Shown: positions 19,761 to 31,000 of the stretch, piece after piece
Numbering within the stretch: the stretch's first letter is position 1
Layout of the letters: every line of letters starts with the position of its first letter
Source of the DNA: Cricetomys ansorgei
Lineage: Eukaryota > Chordata > Mammalia > Rodentia > Nesomyidae
NCBI GenBank assembly: GCA_026225945.1
Contig: JAMJFZ010000818.1
Span: 6,499,501 to 6,563,500, forward strand
Length of the DNA stretch: 64,000 nt
Reading direction: 5' to 3'
Program-made: the position numbers and the translations under genes
The notes under the pieces: model-generated
Told to the model about the DNA's origin: nothing
Seen by the model: the letters and a program-made list of their open reading frames with translations, nothing else
Databases searched by the model: none

Positions 19761-20639
19761 GTGGATGAATGAGTGCATGGGAGGAAAGGAACGAAGTGGA
19801 GAGCAAGCAGATAAACACTGCACAAAAGTGCTCTCACTGGAGTGTGAATTGCAACTTGTACCACTTGAAAACCTCAAATACGGCATTCGAGTTTTCTTCG
19901 GTCACACCAGGGAAAAGAGACCTTGAGGGGACAGTTGGCGTTCTGCTGGGACCGGTTTTCAGTCTCCTAGCGCTGCGGTACTGTGCTCTTGTTCTGTCCT
20001 TCCGTGCACAGTCCGTGCCCAGATGTCTCCTGTTCTTTGGACAATGCTTTCTCTCGATGTTATCAGTCTAACATTGCTTAGCAGTGTATCTCACATCTTC
20101 TGTCTTATGTGTCCTGTCTTCACATCTGTGGTGTGGGGGGGGGGGGCTCTCTCCTCTCGCAGCTAACCCCAAGTGAGCTCTACTCGTCTCAGCCCCATGA
20201 CCTAGGACTACAGGCTGCCGCTGGGTACTTTCATTCTAACATAGAAAGGAATAGACACATAGACTGTGGATGGGCACAGTGGGTAGAGAGGCGTGGGCCC
20301 TAGGGCTCAGGAGGGAGCCCAGGGCCATCGCACGGAGTCCTTGTATGTTCTGCTGGAGAGCTCGGACCAGGCCCTAAGAGAGGTGAGAACAAAGCATGCC
20401 GGCTGGAGAATGATGGTGGACTTCACTGTTTAGAAGGAAGAGACAAAAGTGGGGTTGGGGGCAAGGATGATGTGAATGTTGACCACCCCACAATACCCAC
20501 TAGAGCCCCCCCACTGATGAAGGCTCAAGTGTCATGCAAAGGGTGGGGGCAGCTAGGCTGCTGGCTAAGATGGGTAGAGACCTGACCTCAAGGAAGCAGC
20601 CTCAAATGAGAGAACTCTTTAAAATAAAATCAATTTTTC

Positions 20640-20775
20640 TTGAGGCAGCATCTCACAATGTGCCCCTGGCTGGCCTGTATCTCAGTGTGTAGAGCAGGCT
20701 AGCCTTAAGCTAAGATTCCCCTGCCTCTGCCTCCCAGGTGCCGGGACTAAAGGCATGCACCACAATGCCCAGCTT
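20640..20775 (-). repeat. B1 SINE
   Basis: cttgaggcagcatctcacaa, ctgcctctgcctcccaggtg and ggcatgcaccacaatgccca follow B1 on the minus strand. Confidence 0.85.
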
Positions 20776-20929
20776 CAGCTGGAAGAGTTTTCTACACATC
20801 TCTCTTCTGTGATTTCTTCCAGAGTCACTGCTTACAGGCATCTCCACCAGTGGGTCACTGGGACCTGAAGGAGTAGAGAGGGTTTGACAAGACCCTCAGA
20901 AACTGGAGGGGGACCTCGGAGTTGTACCT

Positions 20930-21435
20930 CCTTAACTGTAAACAGGCTATCCTGTTCTACAAACTCATTAGCTGAGGCTTGCTTGAACTTCTGATCTTCC
21001 CGTACGCTGGAAGGACAGGCATGTACCAGCAAGCCTTAGTTAGGGTTATTATCGCCGTGATGAAACACCACCACGACCCAAAGCAACTCGGGGAGGAAAG
21101 GGTTTATCTCATTCACAGTTTCGTGTGAGAGTTCCTCATCAAAAGCAATGAGGTCAAAAACACGGGCAGGGCAGGAACCCGGAGACCAGAGCAGATGCAG
21201 AGGCCATGAAAGGGTGCTTACTTGCTGGCTTGTTCATCATGGCTTGCTCAGACCACCAGTCCAGGGATGGCCCCACCTACAATGGGCTGGGCCCTCCCCA
21301 TCAGTTACTAATTAAGAAAATGCAGGACAGCTAGATCTTGAACATTTTTCTCAGGTGAGGTTCCCTCTTTCAGGTAACTGTAGTTTGTGTCAAGTTAACA
21401 TAAAGCTAGCCAGCACAGTGCCCAGCTTCACCCTA
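20930..21435 (-). repeat. Minus-strand B1 split by a solo LTR
   Basis: The B1 text stops at ggcatgtaccagca (21031) and resumes as gtgcccagcttc at 21418. The gap is the ORR1 LTR. Joined, the two ends give an uninterrupted B1 spacing. Confidence 0.65.
21032..21417 (-). mobile_element. ORR1-type MaLR solo LTR
   Basis: On minus it opens tgtgctggctagctttatgt, contains caatgggctggg-type text in inverted form, and closes with aaccctttcctccccgag and a taaccctaactaag end. This is the ORR1 LTR pattern. No internal retroviral sequence is present, so it is a solo LTR. It sits inside an older B1. Confidence 0.78.
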
Positions 21436-21953
21436 GAAATCTGAGGGAGATCCCAGGCTTCATAGCCAGCTAGCTATGGGAGAAACGGGCCACCTATAGA
21501 GCAGTCCACGTGGGGATGCACCTGGCCGGCCAGCCACAGTAGGTGAATTAAGTGAGCCTCAATTTCCCTATCTGTAAATTAGGAAGCATACATTGGTGTG
21601 TCTCTAGATGGCTGTAAACCACCTGTGCTGCCAGCAGAGCTCCCCACAGAAGCTCTAGAAACGTACACACCCGGCCTTACAACGTATTCATCTCTGCATG
21701 CTCTTCCTCAAGAAGAGGCAGAGGCAGGACCCGCCAGAAAAGAGGCCGGTTCTGAGGACTTTGGACTTGGTCATGAGACCCTGCACGGCCAGGGAAAGGC
21801 CATTGAGGGAGAGGTGGAGCATGGCCTTCATGCCTGGTGCTCTGGAGGACCTGGACCCTGACCTTGAATGAGGCTGAGGTCAGACTCAGATCTGCAAGCT
21901 GCTCCCTCACCAGGGCTGATGCTGGGTACAGACAGGGAGCCCCAGGGGTGAGG

Positions 21954-22150
21954 CAGCAGTTCTGTGGGTCAAACGACCCTTTCACAGGGTCACCTAAGAC
22001 CATCTGCTTCCCAGATATTTACATCACGGTTCATAACAGTAGCGAAATGAGTTATGAAGGAGCAATGAAAATAATTTTACGGTTGGGGGCCACCACAGTA
22101 CGAGGAACTCTATTACAGGGTCCCAGCATTAGGGAGGTTGAGAACCACTA
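21954..22150. mobile_element. URR1-type nonautonomous hAT DNA transposon
   Basis: The ends are cagcagttct with gtgggtc at left and ggttgagaaccacta at right, which are imperfect inverted termini of URR1. Internal landmarks are cgaccctttcacagggtc and ataattttacggttgggggc. The left terminus has lost a few bases. Confidence 0.78.
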
Positions 22151-22716
22151 CATTAAAGAATGTCTTTCATAAAGCCAAAAGGCCTAGAAATGATCAATAA
22201 AGGCCCCCCTCCCCCACAATTCGTTCTAAGATGAACAAGAATGCTACCTGAAAGTGGCTTCCGGAGACTTCCCTCTTGTCCTGTGCAGGAAGAAGGGTCT
22301 ACTTGGGTCCGCACTCCACAGTCAGCCTAGCAGCTACGATTTACCCAAGTTCCTGGGGGACCCTGTCCCCCGCCTCTGCTTTGGGGGAGAGCACCCTCTA
22401 GGTTCAAGGCCAGGTCAGACAAATCTTTCCCTCATACACAGGAGTAAAGACAGCTTAAAGGCCCTGGCTGGGTTTTTTTTTTTTTTTGGTCAGGTAGAAC
22501 CCAGGGTCCCAGGGACCCCCTCTTTCAGCCAGCCTACCTCATCTAAAACTCCCCTAGAACATCTTTCTTTCCTTAGACTCACAGAGAGTGAGGTTCCATT
22601 CTCCAAGATACTGACACTGGGAGAGGGGCTGGACCTGGGAGAATTTCTCACCCCAAAAGAACTCTAGTTTACCAAGACAGTAGGAAAGCATATCCCCACT
22701 TTCCCTCCTTTGTCCC

Positions 22717-23325
22717 TTCATGTGTGTGTCTGTGTGTGTATATGTGTGCCTGTGTGCATGTGTGTGTGTATGTGTGTGTGTGTATGTCGGTCTCCGTGTG
22801 TCTGTGTGTGTATATGTGTCTGTATGTGTCTATGTATCTCTGTGTGTGTATGTCTGTATGTCTGTCTCTCTATGTGTCTGTCTCTCTCTGTGTATATGTG
22901 TCTGTGTATGTCTCTGTATGTGAATGTGTATGTGTGTCTGTGTGTGAATGTGAATATATGTGTGTGTATATCTGTGTGTGTGTATGTCTCTTTATGTGAA
23001 TGTGTATGTGTGTGTGTGTGTGTGAATGTGAATATATGTGTGTGTATATCTGTGTGTGTGTATGTCTCTTTATGTGAATGTGTATGTGTGTGTGTGTGTG
23101 TGAATGTGAATATATGTGTGTGTATATCTGTGTGTGTGTATGTCTCTGTATGTGAATGTGTGTGTCTGTGTGTCTGTGTGTTAATGTGAATATATGTGTG
23201 TGTATATCTGTGTGTGTGTATGTCTCTGTATGTGAATGTGTATGTGTGTGTCTGTGTGTCTGTGTGTGAATGTGAATATATGTGTGTGTATATCTGTGTG
23301 TGTGTGTGTCTATGTGAATGTGTGT

Positions 23326-23357
<32 letters not shown>

Positions 23358-23365
23358 CTACACGT
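22717..23365 (+). repeat. (GT)n-rich minisatellite with about 80-bp higher-order unit
   Basis: The landmark gaatgtgaatatatgtgtgt recurs at about 22946, 23024, 23102, 23182 (variant taatg) and 23268, giving periods of 78, 78, 80 and 86 bp. Each unit carries gtgtatatctgtgtgtgtgt and tatgtctct. Long Cys/Val and Thr/His frames are artefacts of the repeat. Confidence 0.95.
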
Positions 23366-23374
23366 GTGTGTTGT

Positions 23375-23645
23375 GGAATGGGAATTGAAATCAGGACCTT
23401 GCACATTCTAGGTGAGTGCTCTCCCTCTGAGCCATGCCCCAAGCCCCTCACTAAGGGATCCTAAGTAAGTGCTCACTGAGTTACATCGCTAGCCCTCTTT
23501 CCATTTTTTGTTTTAAGACAGGGTCTCACTCAATTGCCCAGGCTTTGAACTTATTCTAAAGACCAGGCATCCCTTGAACAAAACTGTGATCTCCCTACCT
23601 CAGCCTCCTGAGCAACAATGATGACTCATCTGTGACACCAGGTCC
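23375..23645 (-). repeat. Array E: two-unit ID-half array with ID cap, then B1
   Basis: 23385-23500 reads on minus as two 52-bp-type units next to a complete ID 3' half (tagaatgtgcaaggtcctga). 23510-23645 is a B1 on minus (gacagggtctcactcaattg). Confidence 0.7.
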
Positions 23646-24380
23646 AGCACCAGCTCTGTCTACCGTAGGTCTGGTGAGGTGTACATCTTGAATGCTAGGA
23701 ATTGAGATATCACTCCTGGGGGTTCAGAGGCCCCCTGCTGATTTACTGGTTCCCACTGGCTTTCAGAAGGGTAGCTGAAGCTGTCAGCCATCATCGCTGG
23801 TTCAGATTGTGTTTAGATGGCTCTCCGAAGGCCTCTGAAGACAGTGTTGACAGATTGGCATCTCTCCCAAACTCCAGAGACACCAGGCCATGTGACCAGA
23901 CTGGAAAGAAATGTCCCTGTGGCTTTTCTGTGGTCAGGACGCATCTGCCCTATGTTTGGGCAAAGCTAGGTACTCCAGATGTTTGTGTGGCCCAAGGGTC
24001 ACCCTGCCACATGTCAGCACGCATAGGGGGAATCTGGGTCTTCAACCCTTTCCTCTTCCTGCTAGTGCTCATGAGTGCTGTCTATGGAAATTGTGAGCCT
24101 CACTGGATGGGGTCCAAATGCAGGGAATTCCTTTGTTCTGGCTGGGGCCCCAGCATCTGGGGGCTGGGCCCAGGCTGGACATGTGCAACTGGGTCCTGGC
24201 TTTCTCCCAGTGGCTGTGGGTCTTGGGACAAGCCTTCAGGAGCCTTAGCGAACCACCTCCTTTCCTAGGGGCATAGCCCCTGGAGGACTCCTGACCTCAA
24301 TCCCTCTGTCCTCTGTTTTAAATGTCTCTGCCAGATGCTCCCAGTAGCTCAGCCTTCAGTGTTGGCGCCACATAGACTTT
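23646..24380. other. Intergenic, single-copy, no supportable gene
   Basis: A 188-codon frame (23702-24268, +) lies here. It shows no recognisable domain, splice context or regulatory sequence, and is treated as chance. Confidence 0.55.
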
Positions 24381-24384
24381 CTTT

Positions 24385-24995
24385 AGTTTCTTTTTCCTGA
24401 AACGGTTTCTCTGTGTAGCACTGGCTATCTTGAAACTCACTCTGTAGACCAGGATAGCTTCAAACTCAGAGATCCACCTGCGAGTGTGGGGATTAAAGGC
24501 ATGTGCCACTGTGTGTGGTTCATATAGATTTTTTTTAATACTTTAATTTTATTTTATGTGTATTGGTGTGAGGGTATCAGATCGCCTGGAACTGGAGTTA
24601 CAGACAGCTGTGAGCTGCTGTGTGAGTGCTGGGAATTGAACCCGGATCATTTGGAAGAGCAGCAGGTGCTTTTAACCACTGAGCCACCTCTCCAGCACCC
24701 ACATAAACTTTCTTATTCCTGCCTTTAAAAAAGAATTGTATGTGTGGTATTTGTACATGTGCACATGTGTGTGCAAGCATGAGATGGGGTCTCTTACCAA
24801 ACCTGGAGCTCAACCAATTGGCTGGCTAGTAAGTCCCCAAGATCTGTCCATCTTAGCCCCTAACCTCCAACACTGGGGTTACAGGTACATATCATCAAAC
24901 CTGGCTTTTACATGAGTGCTAAGGGATTCGAACTTGGGTCCTTGCACAGCAAGCACTTTACCCACTGAATGGTTTCCCCAGCCCCTCATCTCTGA
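24385..24995 (-). repeat. B1, B2 and B4-type SINEs in a row, all minus
   Basis: B1 24385-24520 (gaaacggtttctctgtgtag). B2 24525-24705 (gaattgaacccggatcattt, ccactgagccacctctccag). B4-like 24780-24995 (cccactgaatggtttcccca). Confidence 0.8.
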
Positions 24996-25025
24996 CATTG
25001 GCTCATAAACCCTATTTTAGTCAAA

Positions 25026-25110
25026 TGAAAGAGAGAGAGACAGACAGACAGAAAGAGAGAGAGAGAAGGAGGAGGAGGAGGAAGAGGAGGAGGGAGGAGT
25101 GAAGGAGAAA
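25026..25110 (+). repeat. (GA)n and (AGG)n purine tract
   Basis: About 80 bases are almost purely purine (gagagagaga, gaggaggaggagg), with a (CAGA)n section inside. Confidence 0.9.
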
Positions 25111-25514
25111 GTAAGGAAGGGTTGGTAGCCTGAAGCTGATCCATGGTGGTTCCTTGACTGACTGGTAATTCTCTGGGTTTCCTGGACAATGGCGAGACTT
25201 GGACCTCAGTTTCTCTTCTTATAGAATGGGCAAACGTCCAGCCTCCAGCTATCGTTGTGTTGCGATAAACAGGAAGAATAAGTACAGCTCTGGCCAGATG
25301 ATGCTGGCCAAAGCAGGCAGGGTGAGGACCTTCCTTCCTGCCCTGTGCTCATGGTCATCACTTGGCAGATTTAACTCTCATTCTCCCTGGAGATGGGCTG
25401 CCAATTCCACGAGGACCCTCTCTTCCCCTCTCTGAGCAACATTAGGATGGAGACTCAGCTCCCCCCACCCCCAGAGGCGCTGGCTGGGCTGCCCCACCCT
25501 GTGTGTTAGGGAAC

Positions 25515-25910
25515 CTTTTCTCTGTTACATTTAATTTTTGTTTTCTGTGCACAGTGCACACATGGAGGCCAGGGGAACAACCTGCGGGTTCTCTCCTGGA
25601 CCATACGGAGTCCAGGGATCAAACCAGGTCCTCAAGCTTGGCCGCAAGCACCTCCCTGCTTTCTCTGCTTCAGACACCCCTTGTGACTTTTCCTTCAAGG
25701 ACTCCCTCAGGAAAGGGTTTCACTGACCAAGCACACTACTAATTAATCAAAATGAGCACACTTCCTCTCCCCTTTCCTCTCCACCCCCTTTTATAGATGA
25801 GGTCTTACTGCTTAGCCCAGGCTGATTTTAAATTTGCAGTGTAGCCCAGGCTTCACATTTGTGATCATCTTTCCAGGTGTGTGCCTTCCTGCCTGGCTTT
25901 TGCACATATC
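25515..25910 (-). repeat. tRNA-headed SINE fragment and B1 fragment
   Basis: 25545-25675 carries ggatcaaaccaggtcctcaa and is B2/B4-like on minus. 25795-25910 is a diverged B1 on minus (gatgaggtcttactgcttag). Confidence 0.5.
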
Positions 25911-26865
25911 TTTTGGGGAACACAATTCGTTATGAAGCATTATCTTGTATAACGGGCAGGCTTTGTGGCCTGAAATTTGGTGAGGCTTCAGGAAACAGGG
26001 CACGTAACCCCTAAGCCTCATGCCTACATGTATGAGCCCTGACAGTATCACTGCCACCATCGCTACCGTTGGGGCCAGCATGCATGCCAGGGCTGTCTGT
26101 GGAAGGTGCTATAATAGGACCAGAAACTGTCCCAGCCCATGACGGTCCCTGATGTTACTGTTGGTCTTCGGAGCTATAGAACCCTGAAGGCAGAGTTGGG
26201 GACAGGGCTGGTCCTCCCTGTACAGGAGATTTGGGGTAAGAGCCAAGCCAGATCTTCTAGGGTGGGCATCTCACAAGCTGTACTGACTCCAGTCAGCATT
26301 CATCTGACAACAGGGAGGATGGCTCAGCAGCTCAAGTGGCCTTAGTCTTGGGAAGCTTGGGGGAGGAGGCATTCATTGCTATTTGGTTCTGGAGTAAGAA
26401 AACTAAGAAACCTCCAGCCTTATGGACCCTTAAGGCTGGAAAACGGTCTCTTCCCCAGCCACCCAGAGCACAGAAACCTACAGCTCTGTAAGGGCCTCTG
26501 CCCTTGGGCCATATGCAAGAAAGCAGGTGCCTCCGGCAGTTGTATATGCTGGCCAACCGGTCTGTCAGGAAGCCACTGCTCAGCTGGTCAGGAGAGAGGC
26601 TACCTGGCAAGTGGAGAAGCTTATGTGTGGCTAGTTTCTAAGAACTTAAGGGATTCTGCAATAAGGTCCCCAGAGTTGTGTGGGGACAGAGCCAAGAGGA
26701 TATGCAAGCCACCCCTGGGAGACAAGAAAGAACGGGGGAGGGGCACAGAACCGCGCAGCTGTTGTGCCCCCATACCCTTTCTACAGGCTGCGTCCTGACC
26801 AGTATAGTAACCTAGTTTCTAAGATGGAGGACAAGTACTTTCTGTCGTAGGTCTAAAATGACGCA
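25911..26865. other. Intergenic, single-copy
   Basis: No SINE, coding exon or RNA gene could be supported in this stretch. Confidence 0.5.
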
Positions 26866-26869
26866 ACCC

Positions 26870-27060
26870 AGTGGGGTATGGTGGTTCAGGCCCGTTATCT
26901 CACTACCTGGGAGGCTGAGGCAAGAGGGTTGCAAGTTTGAAGCTAGCTTGGGCAACTTACTGAGATCCTGTCTCAATATGAAAAGTAATCAGGGGACTGG
27001 GGACGTGGGCCAGTGGTAGGGTACTTGAATGCATAAGGCCCCGGGTTCCATAACTAAACA
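26870..27060 (+). repeat. B1-type SINE then ID-type SINE
   Basis: 26870-26985 has gaggctgaggcaagagggtt and gatcctgtctcaatatgaaa. 26990-27060 has gggccagtggtagggtactt and aaggccccgggttccataac. Confidence 0.7.
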
Positions 27061-27810
27061 TGAAGCAGGAAGGGCAGGTGAGTATTCAACCTGTCTGCCC
27101 ACCATCGCATACACACGTCTTTGTGGCTTATGTGCCGGGCTTTGTTCAGAGCACTTTACACTCGTTTTATCTCCACAGCGCTTTTTCTCAGACGGTCGCC
27201 GAGATCACACAGCTGCAGCTCCCGAATGCAGATCATGCGCCTCTCAGACAGGCCACTGAGTCCCGGGCAGGCTCCTGCGAGGTTTGCGTGGGAACACGGA
27301 AAGAGCGAACCAGCAAGCAAACGCATAGGATGGAGAGCAAGCAACACGCGAGATTCAGGATCCAGTCTCAGCGGTCTATAAGGAAGAAATGGACGCAAGA
27401 GCTGTGGGCCCTGCCTGAACCGAGGGGTGTGGCTAGTAGGCAAAGGACCAATGACAGTGCAGAGACCGGAGAATAGGTTTGTTGAGGGCAGGGGCTTTGG
27501 GAGATGCGCCAATGGCAGCCTGGGGGCAGGGACTGCGCTGGTATAGGCGGGGCTTGCGGGCTGCTGGCCAATGTCGGTGTGGGGGCGGGGCCTGAGGCCG
27601 GGACTTCTGGGGCGGGGCCTGAGGGCGGCGGGCCTATGGCGGTGTGGGGGCAGGGCCTGAGGGCGAGCGGGCGGGGGTGCAGAGGGGGCGGTGGCAGCGG
27701 CGGCGAACAAAGAGGCGGCGGGCGCGGGTGGCCGAGCGGAGCCGATCGCAGCCGAGCTGGGCCGAGCCGGGCCGAGCCGGGCCGGGCCGGGGCCCACTAT
27801 AGCTGGCACG

Positions 27811-27846
27811 ATGCAGGCAGCAGAGCAGGAGTCAGCGGGTCCCTGA
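27811..27846 (+). CDS. Possible upstream ORF in TTYH3 5' UTR
   Basis: ATG at 27811 opens an 11-codon frame (MQAAEQESAGP) ending in TGA 27844-27846, which is 55 bases before the TTYH3 start. The base at -3 is a (cacgatgc), a moderate Kozak context. Whether it is transcribed depends on the unknown start site. Confidence 0.4.
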   Translation: MQAAEQESAGP

Positions 27847-27901
27847 GCCCCGCGCACCGGGCAGCGAGGGAAGCCCGGCGCAGCGCCCGCGGCCGCCCGC
27901 C

Positions 27902-28024
27902 ATGGCCGGGGTCAGCTACGCGGCGCCCTGGTGGGTGAGCCTCCTGCACCGGTTGCCGCACTTCGACCTGCGGTGGGAGGCCACCAGCAGCCAGTTCCGG
28001 CCCGAGGACGCCGACTACCAGCAG
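27902..28024 (+). CDS. TTYH3: TTYH3 coding exon 1
   Basis: It has 41 codons from ATG to the donor cagcaggtgacg and ends phase 0. It encodes the N-terminal extracellular segment ([20 protein letters not shown]) and lies within the CpG island. Confidence 0.97.
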
Positions 28025-31000
28025 GTGACGCGCGCCCCCGGGGTCAGGGGCCTCGGGTCACGGCGCCTCCCGAGGGGCTGGAGCTTCCACATCCCCATAG
28101 GGGGTCATGGCCCCTTCCTTCTTGGGGTTCCTCTGATCCATTGATAACCTCTCCAGGGTTAACCTCGAGCCCCCCTGGAAGATGTCTGTCCAGTCCCTCC
28201 ATGTCACCAGGGCCTCCTATCTGGATTGGTGGAGCTGCCTCCCTCCCCTAATGGACCCCCCTCTGATCCCATGGGTTCCTTCCAGGCGGGTCTACATCCT
28301 TTGGGCGATCAGCTGCTTCCCAGCAGAGCCCCCGCTAGCCGAGGCTGGAACCCTGGGTTCGGGCAGGAGGGGATTCCTCGCCCTTTTCCCCCAGCTAGGG
28401 AATCCCGCTGCCAGACTGTTGGTGGGTGAGTAGCCTGGGCCAAGGCCAGCCCTCTGTGGCTGCTAATGACCCCTTGCTTCACGGTCAGGCTGTGGGATGT
28501 ACACAGGGTGTCGCGTGGTTGTGGGAAACCAGGGTGCCAGCAATCTCTCAACCCAGGGTGGGAAATGAGGCCTGGTTGAAGAGGGGCGAAGAGGGCCTCA
28601 GTCTGGGCTGGGGGCCATGGGGCCCTTGGCAGCCTTCTCCCCGCGAAGCCCCAAACCTGGCGTTATGCCAAGTCCCAGCACCACCCCCATTACTGAACTC
28701 TGTCATTTGAGTGCAGAGCAGGGGGACCAGGCTGTGGGCTTTTCCTTCCTGCTCCGGATTCCAGAAACCGAGTGACCAGTGGCCTGGTCACCCAAGCACT
28801 TCGGAGTTTCTGTCCAGGTGCTCCTTCCTGGACAGTAGTCTGGAAATCAAGTGCCCCCGGGGCTGTGTCACATCTCTCTGCAGCCAGTTTTATCCTATTG
28901 AGAACTGGAAGTTGAGGTTGAGAGCACAGGGTTGTCCCTGCTCCCCTTCTATGCCTACTTGACCCCAGCTGCAGCAGCTGATGCATTCCTGAGCAGATCA
29001 GAAAGGGAGCAAGGCCGAGCCCTGAGAGACAGCAAGGGGAAGGAAGACCTGAAGCCCACCTGGGGATTTTCAGGGAAGACTAGCCCTGGGTGGGGGTGGG
29101 GCGGGGGACACGTGTGCTATTCTTACTGTGTGATGGTGTTACCACCCTCCTTCCCGCAAGAATTGTATGAGCTAGTCTCATACAATTGTCTACCCAGGTT
29201 TGCGTTGTCAGTTCTGGTGGCCCACAGGCACCTGGAGCAGCCAGGCAGCGTTCCCTGTGGTCAGTCTGCTACCACCTGCTCCTGCTGCAGACTTTTCTGG
29301 CACAGTTGTGACAGGAAGCGGGTGAGGGCTTGGTGCTTGCAGCCCTTGGGAATCTGATGGTAGTGGCCCAGACTCTGCTCTGTGGACCCTCAGCAATGTG
29401 GCCCCAGGCTGAGCCTGGTCCTGTCTGCTTTTGCTGCTCTGCTCTGGGGATCTGCTGTGGGAGGCCTCTGACTCACTCTCCCTCCTGCCTTCTCTCCCAG
29501 GAGCAGAATTAGCCACTGAATAATTTACGGTGTGGAACCCAGCCTGGCTCCATCCTCCCCCGGACGCCTCCGCTCCTGAAGCGGGGCTGTGGGTGTGCAT
29601 GGTACCCCTGCCCTCTTTGAGCTGCTACTTTACCCGACTGCTCAGCCTCTCTGAGCTTCGTCCCTTCATCTTGGAATTGGTTGTGCAATGTGACTGTGAT
29701 GGTTTTGCAGGGTCACCTGTCAGGAGGAAGGCAGCTCTCTTTCTGGGTGGGTGGGCACCGGTTTCTCACAGGCTCCATCGCGTCTTCCCTGGTGAAGTAT
29801 TGCTGACTGGTGCTGGGTTGTATATACAGGCGTGTGGGGGTGACTATCCTGTCTCACGCAGTCTGATCTAGAATACCCTCTCAGCACCCGCCCCATACCC
29901 GAACAGTGCCCCACTAGTGAAGAAAGCTTCTGTGTCTCCCAGCACAAGGATACCAGGCTTGTCCTTTGCTCTCTTCTACACTCATGGCTGTCTGGAACCT
30001 ACTGGAACCCACAATTAAGACTCCCAGCCAAGCCTTGTGTGGAGCTGCCTGTACTCGCCTCCTCTCACAAGGGGTTGTGCAGCTGTCTGTATGGTATAGA
30101 CTAAGACGTAGACTCATCCCATCCAGGGAGCACTGGAGGGCAGAGTCTTCCCTCAGACCTTTCCCCCATACCTCCCGGAGCCCACGGCAAGGGAGAACTG
30201 GCTATTCCAAAGGTGTCTCAGACCCTGCGGACTCCAGAGCTTCAGCGGGCTATGCAGCTTTTGCCCAGGTGGTGGTGTTTACATCTTGCAGAGTGGAGAC
30301 AGAGGGTCTCGAAGTATGATGTGTCTGTCCCCCTTGTAGAAGCCTGTAACGGTGCTGAGTGGTAGGACCGCCAGCGGTCAGTCACCTAATATGGGGGCTG
30401 AAGGCATCTTTATGATGGAACGGACTCCTATCCTAAATGTCTGGTCCAGTTCTGTACTGTTTTCTCGCTGTCCCCGGGAGCTGCTGGCTGGGCTCCTCTG
30501 GGGTTGGGCCATCTCCTACCCCACTACCTCACTGGGGTACCTGGATTTTAGAAGCATCTGTGTGGGTAGGCGCATTCACTTCACAGGGAGGAACAGAAGT
30601 GGACAGCATAGGACCCGGAGGCTTTGGGGCCTGATGTGGCCCAGGCCAGCTTTTCCTGACTGAAGTCTTGATTTTCATTTGGTCCTGTCCTGACTGCCTG
30701 CAGTCCTTAGGCTTGGACATCAGACCCCTACCAGAGTAGATTATTGTAGTGACACCTGGGTACAGCCTGCTGACCTCATTCCGGTGTGTGGGAAATACCT
30801 GCTTTCTTGTCCTCCATTAGCCCTCATGACCCAGCATGACCCTGCACCCTCAAATTCTTGCTCTTTGCTTCCGGTCTTTCTGTGTCTGGTTCACTTTCTC
30901 TACCAGTTCAGGACAGGCCAGGAGCTGTTCTTCGCTGATGGAGAACTGTTACGGCTAGTGACGAGGTCAAGAGCAGGTGCTGTGGGACTAGGCAGTCTGG

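Larger units (their letters stand above)
27440..28090 (+). promoter_or_regulatory. TTYH3: TTYH3 CpG-island promoter with CCAAT/GC-box repeats
   Basis: This block is very rich in CpG around the first TTYH3 exon. CCAAT boxes lie at 27448, 27509 and 27568, with a decayed copy (cctat) at 27633. Each is followed by GC-box-like text such as gggggcggggcctgag. A (gccgagccgg)n run lies at 27755-27795. There is no clear TATA box (only actatagc near 27797). The transcription start is likely inside the GC-rich stretch but cannot be placed exactly. Confidence 0.85.

Noticed and set aside
19395..19886. 163-codon Ser/His/Pro-rich frame on minus
   Set aside because: Produced by the (GGAT)n tetranucleotide tract.
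22718..23451. Long His/Thr- and Cys/Val-rich open frames
   Set aside because: They are direct translations of the GT/CA minisatellite in several frames on both strands.
23702..24268. 188-codon frame on plus, Trp/Gly/Cys-rich
   Set aside because: Contains hydrophobic runs but no known fold, no splice or promoter context; considered chance.
27156..27857. 233-codon frame on minus through the TTYH3 promoter
   Set aside because: Stop-poor because of GC richness; Ala/Pro-rich, no domain, overlaps the CpG island and promoter.
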